From Telmatactis stephensoni (Eukaryota; Cnidaria; Anthozoa; Actiniaria; Isophelliidae), in NCBI GenBank assembly GCA_029948255.1, contig JALIZF010001353.1, positions 124,001-188,000 on the forward strand: a stretch of 64,000 nt of DNA, written 5' to 3'. The notes under the pieces are model-generated. The model was not told the DNA's origin, did no database searches, and worked only from the letters and a program-made list of their open reading frames with translations. The number at the start of each line of letters is the position of its first letter. The first letter of the stretch is position 1. Positions 55,353 to 64,000 of this stretch are shown piece after piece. The position numbers were made by a program, and so were the translations under genes.

Positions 55353-55462
55353 GAATAAGCTTGCCTCAATGTTTTCCCATTTTGAAACCTTGTGAAAATA
55401 AGATGTTTAATCTTGAACGTTCACTTCGAACTAAGGTTTTTACAATATGACTGACTGAAATA

Positions 55463-55593
55463 GACCCTTGCAGCATATTGGAATGCAGCTCAATCTGGGG
55501 AACAAAACAATGAATTCTAATTCTCAAGAGAGCAAAAGTATTTTGTTTTGTCTCCCCAGATTGAGCTGCTCTGATGACATTGTGCAAGGGGTC
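55463..55593. mobile_element. MITE, GACCCCTTGCA family, copy 2
   Basis: 131 bp, TA-flanked, inverse to the copy at 27714-27837 (shared GAGCTGC, CTCAAGAGAGCAAAAG, TTTTGTTTTGTC). Confidence 0.8.
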
Positions 55594-56572
55594 TATAGGA
55601 AAACACCGAGGTACAATAAATCAGTCTACAAACTAAGAGCTAAGCAGATTACAAATAATGAAAGAAGTTATGCTCAAAATAAGTAGAAAAAGGGTCTTTG
55701 GACATTCCTTTTAGTTTCTCAATAACTGATAAGATTATTTTTGGTAAAACAAAAGTCAAGCTATATTTTCTTTATAAACTGTGTGATAATACTATATTAT
55801 TTTAAGATTACAATAAAAATTATGTGATTCGGTAAAAATAAAAGATTTCACCAGAAGTGTGAAATATACCAAATTGGGATTTGTAGCTAGGGTACAAGGT
55901 CCATATTCCCTTCATTATACAACAAAAGAAATGCAAAAACCACTGTGTTCTGAATTAATTTTAATATTATAAAAAAGAAAAAAGATCAAGCAAAAACTAC
56001 ATAAACGGCTCTATCATTGTTTATGCAAACAAACATACCTTTGATTACAAGCGAATGGAAGAAAAACAGAATGGAATTACAAACATTTGAAAAGTAGTTC
56101 AATTGAAAATGAAAAACACAGGTTTGCTTTCCTATTTTCTCATACGAGGGAGTAAAAACGAAAAGATGTATAAAATAAATCGTCATTAGTTATTTTTACT
56201 TCTATTTTTTTACATGTACATATTGTTCCTTCTTGTAACATTAAGTGTTTTCGACATTAATTTTAAAACTCACTCTACATAAATAGCGAAAACACACGCG
56301 TGCAGTGGTCATGTTCGTCGTGCTATTTCTGTGTCTTTTCTATGATGAATAACGGAATTATTTACACTATCAGAAATGGTATTACTCTAATAAAACTTCT
56401 CGTCATTGAACAGGAGAAGATTCTTTGGTGTCTAGCGTGATAGGTCTAGAGCTGGCCCTCTGTTGTCTCTTATGTTTGTTGACCACTGTCGAGACGAAAT
56501 GTATAAACAGCTTGGATTTTTTGGCCCTGAAGAAATATTCTTCTATTACCTCGTAATTCCAGGAAGGAGGAT
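55594..56572. other. Intergenic and likely 3' UTR of the CK1 gene
   Basis: No gene recognised. Several hundred bases to the left of 56573 probably form the CK1 3' UTR; no clear minus-strand AATAAA was found. Confidence 0.35.
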
Positions 56573-57604
56573 TCAATACATTCCATCGTACATGCCTTTT
56601 GGTTTCATCAAAGCATGAGAAAGCTGGGCTGAATGATCGGGCTTTTTGGCATGTGCTGGAGTGCCTGTGACAGCACTCGCTTGAGCAGCTTTTTGTTTCA
56701 ACATAGTCCAGTCGAAAATATAGTCATACTGATAGTTCAGAGTACGAAAAAGAATCCTGAATAACTGGCGAAGATACATGTAGTCGGGGGCCTCGTCGAA
56801 GCGAAGGCCTCGACAGTAGTTTAGATACATGGCGAATTCAGCTGGAAAGCCCTTACACAGCACTTCCACTGGCGTCGACATCTTCTTCTCACTTATCTTC
56901 TCATACTTCTGCTTTTTCGTGGCTGCTTTTAAGCCTTGCCAAGGCAAACTTGTGCGATTAAAATACATTAATACGTATCCCAAGGATTCCATGTCATCTC
57001 TCCTTGACTGTTCAATGCCCAAATGTGCATTTATGCTGGCGTAGCGAGCCGTTCCTGTTAGGTTTTTGTCTTCACGATATGGGATATGTTGTTTCGAACG
57101 GCTGTCTCTGTACTTTTTAGCAAGCCCAAAGTCGATCAAATATAGCTTATTGCAATTTTTGCCGACTCCCATTAGAAAGTTATCTGGTTTGATATCGCGA
57201 TGAATAAAGTTTTTGTTATGGACGTATTCAACACGGCTTATCATCTGGTCTGCCAACATCAAGACCGTCTTCATTGTGAAGCGACGCGAACAAAAGTTAA
57301 ACAAATCTTCCAAGCTTGGTCCAAGCAATTCCATTACTAGGACGTTATAATCTCTTTCTTGTCCATACCAACGAACTGAAGGAATACCGACGCCTCCTTG
57401 TAGTATCTTGTAAAGCTTAGACTCATACAAAAGCTGGGGATGTCGAGCTTTTTGAGACTCAAGTTTAGCGGCCACTTCGTCTCCATTGGTCATGTTGACG
57501 GCTAGATAGATATCCCCGAACGAACCGCTTCCAATCTTTCGTACGAGACGATATTTCCCTCCAACAATGAACTCATTACGACTGCCACTACTACTACTAG
57601 CCAT
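56573..57604 (-). CDS. CSNK1A1: Casein kinase I alpha, intronless
   Basis: 343 residues. Ser/Thr kinase of the CK1 family; the alpha form primes beta-catenin in the Wnt destruction complex and has other substrates. Marks: glycine loop GSGSFG (25-30), ATP lysine in VAAK (Lys47; the usual VAVK has Val in place of the third-position Ala), HRDIKPDN (135-142), DFG (158-160), the CK1-specific SIN (190-192) replacing APE, and the basic TKKQKYEK stretch. Similarity to animal CK1 alpha is near-continuous from MASSS to the [12 protein letters not shown] end of the kinase domain; the short tail differs. Vertebrate CSNK1A1 has introns; here one exon covers all. No A-tract or target duplication marks it as a recent retrocopy. 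Confidence 0.95.
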   Translation of the reverse strand: MASSSSGSRNEFIVGGKYRLVRKIGSGSFGDIYLAVNMTNGDEVAAKLESQKARHPQLLYESKLYKILQGGVGIPSVRWYGQERDYNVLVMELLGPSLEDLFNFCSRRFTMKTVLMLADQMISRVEYVHNKNFIHRDIKPDNFLMGVGKNCNKLYLIDFGLAKKYRDSRSKQHIPYREDKNLTGTARYASINAHLGIEQSRRDDMESLGYVLMYFNRTSLPWQGLKAATKKQKYEKISEKKMSTPVEVLCKGFPAEFAMYLNYCRGLRFDEAPDYMYLRQLFRILFRTLNYQYDYIFDWTMLKQKAAQASAVTGTPAHAKKPDHSAQLSHALMKPKGMYDGMY

Positions 57605-57683
57605 GGTCGAAATGTTTTTGAATTAAGTGAACTGTGTTTCGAGTAAATGCCTGTTAAGTTCAACGTTTTGTGATAACTAGGCG

Positions 57684-57692
57684 CGCCATCTT
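57684..57692 (-). promoter_or_regulatory. YY1-like AAGATGGCG element upstream of CK1
   Basis: On the minus strand AAGATGGCG lies about 80 bp upstream of the CK1 start codon, a placement typical of YY1-type initiator-proximal sites in animal housekeeping genes. Confidence 0.4.
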
Positions 57693-59901
57693 AGAACTGC
57701 TTGAGTCTTGTAACAAACATCTCTCATGACGTGGTAGCCAAGGTCGTGGTGCGCACAATGGATCACGGGAAATAACCCACTTATTTCCGGTCCCAAACCG
57801 GAAATAAACTTTTGATGAGCCAAACAAGCAAAGTGTTGATAATAATCCTTAAAAACCCCTTCTTAATCTTCGCTTCAAGCGTTATTTCTTCAAAGAAGCT
57901 GAAAAATGGGAATCATTATTTCATATGCTACACAAGGCACTGTTCGCTCACGTGTTTTGATGATCATCAACGATCAATGAGCGTTGTACTTACGTATATG
58001 CAAATTTTTCGAAAGTGGTAGAACGTCAAAGCGATATCTTTTGTGGTTACTGCTGCATATTGATATTGTAGCGTTGTTTTGGTCTACAGTATATGTTACA
58101 GAATTTCATAATTTGGTGTAAATGTTATTAAACCGATGCCGTACAACAAACTCCAATTTTATTTTATTTCATTGAACTGATGATGAAATTTTCACGCGCT
58201 TCACGTGATGAGTCAAACGTTACCAAAACTCTGACTTTACTTTGTTATGTACCAACATCATTACTTTCGCTATTGATTATTTTCTTTCCCTTTCGAACTT
58301 GAGTTGAATGGGGGAAAATAAGCAAATCCGGAACTGCCACCTTTGAGAAGAAGAGTATTAAATTAGAATATGTTCAGTGATTTTTGCCTTCATTTTTCGT
58401 TCAGTTCCCATATTTTCCGGAAATATCTAAGAGAATAATATAATTTATATAGAATTTTGTAGAAAACTATATATGAAAAGTAGGAACATATAATGTAATG
58501 TATATAACATATAATAGGAACTGTGTTCCCATTAAAAATAAATCCCGAAAAAATTCTCATTTTATCGTGAATGTAAATGAAACAAAACCTCATTTTGATA
58601 TTACCCTTTTTTTCGCAATTTTCGTTAACCTTGAAGCACAAATGACTAAGATATTTGTTCACTAATCGTGAACTAAAATAACTCTAGACCACCAGACTGG
58701 CTGCTTTTCTTAACACCCTCTAAAACCATGCAAAGAATCACGAGCTTACATGACTTTACATTGGGAGGATCGCTACATTTCGGTTACAGCAAACACGTTT
58801 TTCCGAGCACGTTTCGAACGGAAACGCTTCAATATATTCTATTTATTATAGGCCTAGAGGATGTAGCTGTAGACGCTATTGTGTCAGGGGATATTCTAAT
58901 TAACTTTTTTTCAAATGAACTTTCCTTCCGTAATGTGAATTAATTTCAGTTTCTTTCCACTTGAGGCGTCCTGTTAAGTTGGATGTTTGTCATTTTCGCT
59001 CGTCGTTTACGTACTTTCTTACTTACTTCTATATGAGGTACGCATGTAACTGATGAATCATTCCCAAGTCATTAATAATCAATGCATTAGTTGTGTAGCG
59101 GTCATGGCTGCTAACGTCATTGACCGGATACAAACGGCTCGAGACTGTCACGTTGATGTAAAACTGACTGAGTACAAGGTGTAAATACCGGTGATCATCA
59201 TCACCAGCAATCGGTGATCATCATCATTATCGTCGTCGTCGTCGTCGTCCTCATCATCATGATTTTCGTTGATGTAGTAATTCTGCTTGTTGTTATTGTT
59301 TCAGCTCACTGAGTTTTACTGTTGTTTTGTCGTTACTACAAGTGTTGTCATAATTGTCATCATGATTATCGTTATTTTGATTATTATGATGACCGTTAAC
59401 ATTTCAAACTGTTATTCAGTTTATCGTGGCTAGTACGTACTCTTCTTCTTATGTTTATTAATATTATCATTATTGACTTTCATTGTCTATCCATACATAT
59501 CACCATATATTTACGTGTTTCACCCCATCAGTCACGTACACTGGCTAACTCAGTCACGTTTAAACTTCATATTATTCATTAGTTTGATATTTTTCTGTTT
59601 CAGCTTGTTATTACGTTTCAGTACTGCTCTAGTCACGTTTTCAGACACCATTAGGTAAGAGTTCAAGTGCTTCTCAAGTGCTACTGGTGATTTTAATACC
59701 GCTACAACCCACCCGGTCAAAGAGCGGGGAGAACAAAAGAATGATTGAACTGGGGCGTTTTTGGAACCTGGAAGATGTAGCTCTTCGGCATGTTTCATTC
59801 CGGAAGGAGGAGAGAGTCCTCCTTCCTTTTCTTTCCCCTTCCTCTCCCTTATTCGAAGGGCCAGCAGGCTATAGACGATTCCAAACTCAACAAAAAGATA
59901 T
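57693..59901. other. Intergenic stretch
   Basis: No gene recognised. Simple repeats near 59216-59265 (CATCATCAT, CGTCGTCGTCGTCGTCGTC). The rest is AT-rich. Confidence 0.4.
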
Positions 59902-60158
59902 CAGACTCGTAACATGGTATATTTTCGTCTCACTGATCCCGGGTTTTTACGGAAATTTTGATTCCTGAGCCCATATTTTTAGAAATTTTTGATCCCTGAT
60001 CCTTGGTGCAAAAAACTGAGCTGATCACTGATCCTGACCCTGAATGTCCCTGATCCTCGATCCCACCCATTTGATCCCTGAGCCCTGGCCTCTGATCCCT
60101 GATCCTGGCCATAATTTGGAGCTTGATCCCTGGTCCCATATACCATGTTACGAGCCTG
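59902..60158. mobile_element. Element of TGATCCCTGA repeats with CAGACTCGTAACATGG ends
   Basis: 257 bp. Ends CAGACTCGTAACATGGTAT / ATACCATGTTACGAGCCTG are inverted repeats with one mismatch; ATAT flanks both. Inside are about a dozen GATCCCTGA or GATCCTGGCC-type short motifs in one orientation. No coding capacity. Confidence 0.7.
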
Positions 60159-60355
60159 ATATATCCATGCACGTAGTACGCAATTTCACACTTTTGGGCT
60201 GCCTGTGATACATTCGTAAATTTCGAGAGGGGTCTAGAAACTAGTGTTCAAGTCTGCTCGATTATTTTGAAACAGGAAGCCCAAATAGCATTGATCTTTG
60301 ATTTAATTGAAACATTTTACCCGGATTTTTTTGAATACTGAATCTTTAGCTAACT

Positions 60356-62828
60356 ATGAAGAATCCAAAAGCTTACAAAATACAAGATGTTAAAAGGCGT
60401 ACGAGGAAGGGCATTGTTGCTCGATCTTTTGATGAACTTAAGCGGAAAGGAGCTAAAAAACTCAGTTTGCCTGCCGTGGATTGTCGTATTTGTACAGAAG
60501 ATGGCACAGAGGTAGACGACGAAGAATACTTTCAAAGTTTACCTCAACAAACCGTTTTCGTCTTTGTGAAACCAAATGAGGAATGGGAAGGATGTAAGTA
60601 TGATATAGTTTGACAGTTTTGTTGTGTCGAAATGTTGAAAACCAATTCGAAAGTTTTGTGCTCTTCATGGGCCATTTTCATTCGAGGGTGTGTGTGGGGG
60701 GAGGGGGGGAGGAGGGGGAGGAGGGGGGTGCATTTCTAAACCATTTCCAAAATCCAAAGCTAGTTCTCGTTGACCTCATTGTAATCTAAGCAATATAATG
60801 AGAAAATAAGTATAACAGGATTTATATTTACCAAATTGTAACATTTTGTTGATACTGCAATTAATTTTTGATACATTTCAGATGTGACAGTGTTGAAGAA
60901 TGCCACTGAAAAAGTATTCAAAGCAATGTCCCAGAGAGATAAAATAATTGAAAATATCAATGTTTTCATGACTGGTGGAGACTCTGAACAAATCTATTGT
61001 ATCATGGCAGAGGTAATGAACAGACTGAAAGAGAACATTGATGCAGAAGAAAGGGAAGATGATGAAGAATGGTTTGAAGGTGTGATTGACAGGTACAAGA
61101 CAAAAAGTGAAGTTCTTCGAAGTTCTGCACAATCCAGGATAAGAAGTTATCTTTCAAAGACTAAAGAATTTGTTGATGGCAATGTAAGTTTATGCATGAT
61201 GACTAAACACGTGAATAGTCACCAGGTACAGATCCAGGATTATAACCTTCAAGAGGGGGTGTGCAGTGTTATAGAAATCAAAGTTTGTGAAGTGATGATG
61301 ATGGTAGAATATTACTGCAGCCATTTCAAAAAAAGGTTGTTGAATGCAAGGCTACACAGCTAGTTGACTGAAAAGGAGTATGGTTAGAAATCATTACTGA
61401 CAACTAATTCTGACTTTGATTTTAATTAACAACTGCAAACTACATAAATTGTTGTATTTATTTTCATGTCGTTTTATTAAGCTTTAGTCATTTCTACCCA
61501 ATATACTCCCTACATGAGTCACATAATTAGCTTGAGACCTTACGCCTGACAACATTTTTTTAAATTAAGATGTATATTTTTGATATTCAGGCTCCAAAGA
61601 ACAAGAGGTCCTCCAAACTATTACTTGAAGTTTTAGAAAATTTCAAAGAGAAATTAAAAGATGAAGACTATTTTGGTGACTATTTTGTACGAACTGGAGA
61701 TGAAGGCCTCCGCTTGTGTTGTGCGAAAGGATGGTTTGAATGCCAAGGAGAATATAACGTAGAACAATGTACTAAACGACATAAAATCAACCCTTATGGA
61801 AGCAAGGAAAGCAGAATTCTATTTAGTACATGGAATCTTGATCATGTGTAAGTCAATATAAATATATTTTCGATCGACATATACTTAGATAGATACAAGA
61901 AGATCAGATTTAAAAACTCTGTGCAACTTAGCAATCAACTAGGCATGGCAAATTCAGCTTCAATTGACAATATGGTGTAAGGCATTGACTGGTCAACATC
62001 CTCTCTAGGTCTCTGGGGGTTTGGGTTTCCTGTGTTAGATAAGAAGAGGGATCTGTGTAACAGCTTTTCCAATAATGGCCCATTAGGATCAAGTGGGTGC
62101 AATTATGGCAACTATGATTATGGCTCAATAGTTTACTGGCCTTGCATTTCACCAATGTGCATGGTTGGGGCTCAAATCAGAGCTAGAACATAATTATGTT
62201 AGTTGAGGTAGTTGGTCCCTCTCTTGCTGACCAGAACTTCCTTGAAAACCAATAATGTTTCAATTTTGAGATTCACTGCACAGTGGTCAAATGGCTTTTG
62301 TGGCAGCTGGCCAGTGCACCATTTACTGGCCTTTAATGGGATCATTTTTAGCTGCATCCTCCCCTATCAAGAGTTAACTTTTTATGATTCATGATTCAAA
62401 GGTCTTAAAATACTATAAGAGAATTTGGAATTTGGTCAGAAACTGCTGAAACTGTGAATATTTAGAACCGGTCTGATCAAAATCTGTCTTCCTCTTAAGA
62501 TACCATAAGAGAATTAATAATTTTATCAGCAACCATAAAGTTGATTTTCTCAGAATGGAAATTCTTATAAGCTTAGTTCTTCATTTATACTGCAACTCAT
62601 TTTATGCTTTTTCTGTTGTTCTTTAGAATTGAAAAGTCCCGCCAAGTCTTACCAACTCTGCGAACTGCAGCAGAAGATTGTCCAAGAGGAAGTCAACTAA
62701 ACTCTGACTACTTTTTTGAACTTCTTTTTACTCTCAATAATTTAAAACTTGTTCACATTGGATGTCATGATAAAAGTGAGCATCATGGGAAAAAATGTGA
62801 TAGAAGAAAATATTATAAGAAATCCTAA
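60356..62828 (+). CDS. DFFB: DNA fragmentation factor 40 kDa / caspase-activated DNase
   Basis: Four exons: 60356-60593, 60882-61183, 61591-61847, 62627-62828. All are GT-AG with phases 1, 0, 2, giving 332 residues (human DFF40 is 338). It cuts nuclear DNA between nucleosomes in apoptosis once its inhibitor ICAD/DFF45 is cleaved by caspases; no ICAD gene is in the window. Residues 1 to about 80 form the CIDE-N domain (RKGIVARSFDELKRKG, VDDEEYFQSLP), the inhibitor-binding part. The C-terminal nuclease has NPYGSKESRILFSTWNLDH (His265) and LVHIGCHDKSEHH (His309, His313, Lys315, His318/319) with a following Cys, matching the histidine-rich metal site of CAD. The C-terminus ends in a basic KKCDRRKYYKKS, short compared with mammals. 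A MITE sits in intron 2. Catalytic residues look intact. Confidence 0.93.
61321..61560. mobile_element. MITE in the CAD gene intron 2
   Basis: Imperfect inverted ends (CCATTTCAAAAAAAGGTTGT left; ACAACATTTTTTTAAAT right) with inner GGAGTATGGTTAGAAAT / ATTTCTACCCAATATACTCC. Related to 36432-36520. Confidence 0.6.
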
Positions 62829-62870
62829 AATATATTTCATGCATATATGACAGCAGATTGTATGGCTGCA

Positions 62871-62876
62871 AATAAA
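62871..62876 (+). terminator. Poly(A) signal of the CAD gene
   Basis: AATAAA 42 bp past the stop codon. Confidence 0.55.
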
Positions 62877-63237
62877 AACAAAACAAAACAAAACAACCAA
62901 AAAAAAAGGTCACAGAAAGTACAGTTATATCATTTTCATTTGTTGAGAGACCTCCCTCCTTGGTAGATAAAGGTGTCTTGGCACAACAGCACAGTCCTGG
63001 CACAACGTAAATTAACACATACTGCAAAAGTACTATGTGACAACGCATGGTTTATTAAAGCCTGTCTGTGATATTCAAACAGAAACTAGTGATTAAACTA
63101 GTTAGAAAGTAAATCTTGATATAACGGATACTTGCTCTGGAGAGGGGTTACTCCCATGATGGACTTATACTAGCAGTCTCCGCCCGAAAGGCCGGGTACC
63201 TTTTTCAAACTAGAGTAAAAGCTAGAGGTATATCTAG
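62877..63237. other. Intergenic stretch
   Basis: No gene recognised; a short AAAAC repeat lies at 62876-62896. Confidence 0.4.
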
Positions 63238-63413
63238 CAGGGGCGTATCCAAGGGGGGGTCCCAGGGTGCCCGTGACCTCCCTTTGAAAACAAAAAGACG
63301 ATAGAAATAAAAGAATCTGACTGGAGAAAGATTGATAAATTGGAAGTGTGACCCCCCTTTGGTGGAAAATGGAAAGTGTGACCCCCCTTTGAAATATTCT
63401 GGATACGCCTCTG
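63238..63413. mobile_element. CAGGGGCGTATCC element with 5-bp duplication
   Basis: 176 bp, ends CAGGGGCGTATCC / GGATACGCCTCTG, with direct TCTAG on both sides (63233-63237, 63414-63418). GGAAGTGTGACCCCCCTTT is repeated near the right end. No coding region. Confidence 0.85.
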
Positions 63414-63599
63414 TCTAGGCAGTACATTTTCACGCCGGAAGTGAAGAAAAGGGTGGGGTATTTTTTTATGCTGCAGACCTAAAACTGGTTGAGGTATGGG
63501 AAACTGTCCTTGGAGAGGGTACCATCTTTTAAAGGTATGCAGTGTATGTATAAAGGGGTGTATTTTCTCTCAAAAATGACGTAAAAGGGTAAAGGCGTT

Positions 63600-63808
63600 G
63601 TTACATGGTGTATTGTCAGTTTCTGTAACTCGTCTCGCAATGGCGTCGCAAAACAAGTTACCGCACGAACCATTAAAACGTGTAACAGTTGCGAGAAAAC
63701 GATAGCAACAACGTTTTTCCGCGTTGAGACGTGTAACACTCCAGGCCTGCAATTGTTTGCAACACCATTGCAAGATGAGTTACAGAAACTGAAATTGCAC
63801 CGTGTAAC
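63600..63808. mobile_element. MITE, GTTACATGGTGTATTG ends
   Basis: 209 bp with about 44-bp imperfect inverted ends (CAGTTTCTGTAACTCGTCT / GATGAGTTACAGAAACTG) and internal GTGTAAC / GTTGC repeats. No target duplication fixed. Confidence 0.7.
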
Positions 63809-64000
63809 GGTCGCGCCTTATTGATTTCGACGTGGAGCCTCCCCATGTAAAGTTTGCTCCATTGTATCACAGATTCCCATTCACTGCTTGTTCTGTTTTC
63901 ACAGCCATACGTAACAATCTGCTTGAAATTTTATAGACACTATACGTGTATGCAATATGAAATATTAAAATTTCGAAATAGCCAATAACTCAATAAAGGA
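63809..64000. other. Unassigned right edge
   Basis: Nothing recognised. Confidence 0.4.

Overview
This window is nuclear DNA of an animal, most likely an anthozoan cnidarian (coral or sea anemone). I infer this from metazoan genes with canonical GT-AG introns, AT-rich intergenic DNA packed with fold-back and MITE-type repeats, an Ngaro/PAT-type tyrosine-recombinase (YR) retrotransposon, Penelope-like remnants and tRNA-derived SINEs. I could not test the species.

Layout. (1) 1-17,562: two tandem PAQR-family (membrane progestin/adiponectin receptor-like) genes on the + strand. The first is cut by the left edge; the second is complete in one exon. Between them lies an apparently intact 6.5-kb YR retrotransposon (2876-9401) with split direct repeats A1...B1-A2-B2. 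It carries Gag, RT/RNase H and YR coding regions, and a spliceable intron holding eleven copies of a 71-bp repeat. Next come a Penelope-like remnant and a dense set of fold-backs and MITEs. (2) 20,237-29,521 (-): a ten-exon gene for a predicted type II membrane protein: signal anchor, stalk, short collagen stretch, five Ig domains, CUB. (3) 34,236-49,717 (-): a nine-coding-exon SLC22-type organic ion transporter of 521 residues. A secreted C-type lectin gene (37,651-39,524, +) is nested in its last intron on the opposite strand. (4) 56,573-57,604 (-): an intronless casein kinase I alpha gene. (5) 60,356-62,828 (+): a four-exon gene for the apoptotic nuclease DFF40/CAD (332 residues). All multi-exon models were built by hand; splice phases close in frame across every junction.

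The host genes are not an operon and show no shared pathway: a receptor pair, a cell-surface adhesion/matrix-type protein, a transporter, a lectin, a kinase and a death nuclease. The unusual content is the mobile DNA. (a) The YR element looks able to switch between Gag and Pol by alternative splicing plus an internal poly(A) signal. (b) Three copies of a 400-430-bp non-autonomous element, each with a different perfect 8-bp target duplication, contain internal GGTACCTTTTAGGG repeats. (c) Three unrelated CAGGG-ended elements each have a perfect 5-bp duplication. (d) Several unrelated fold-backs share a similar GC-rich apex. (e) The 3' ends of the two PAQR genes look homogenised by gene conversion.
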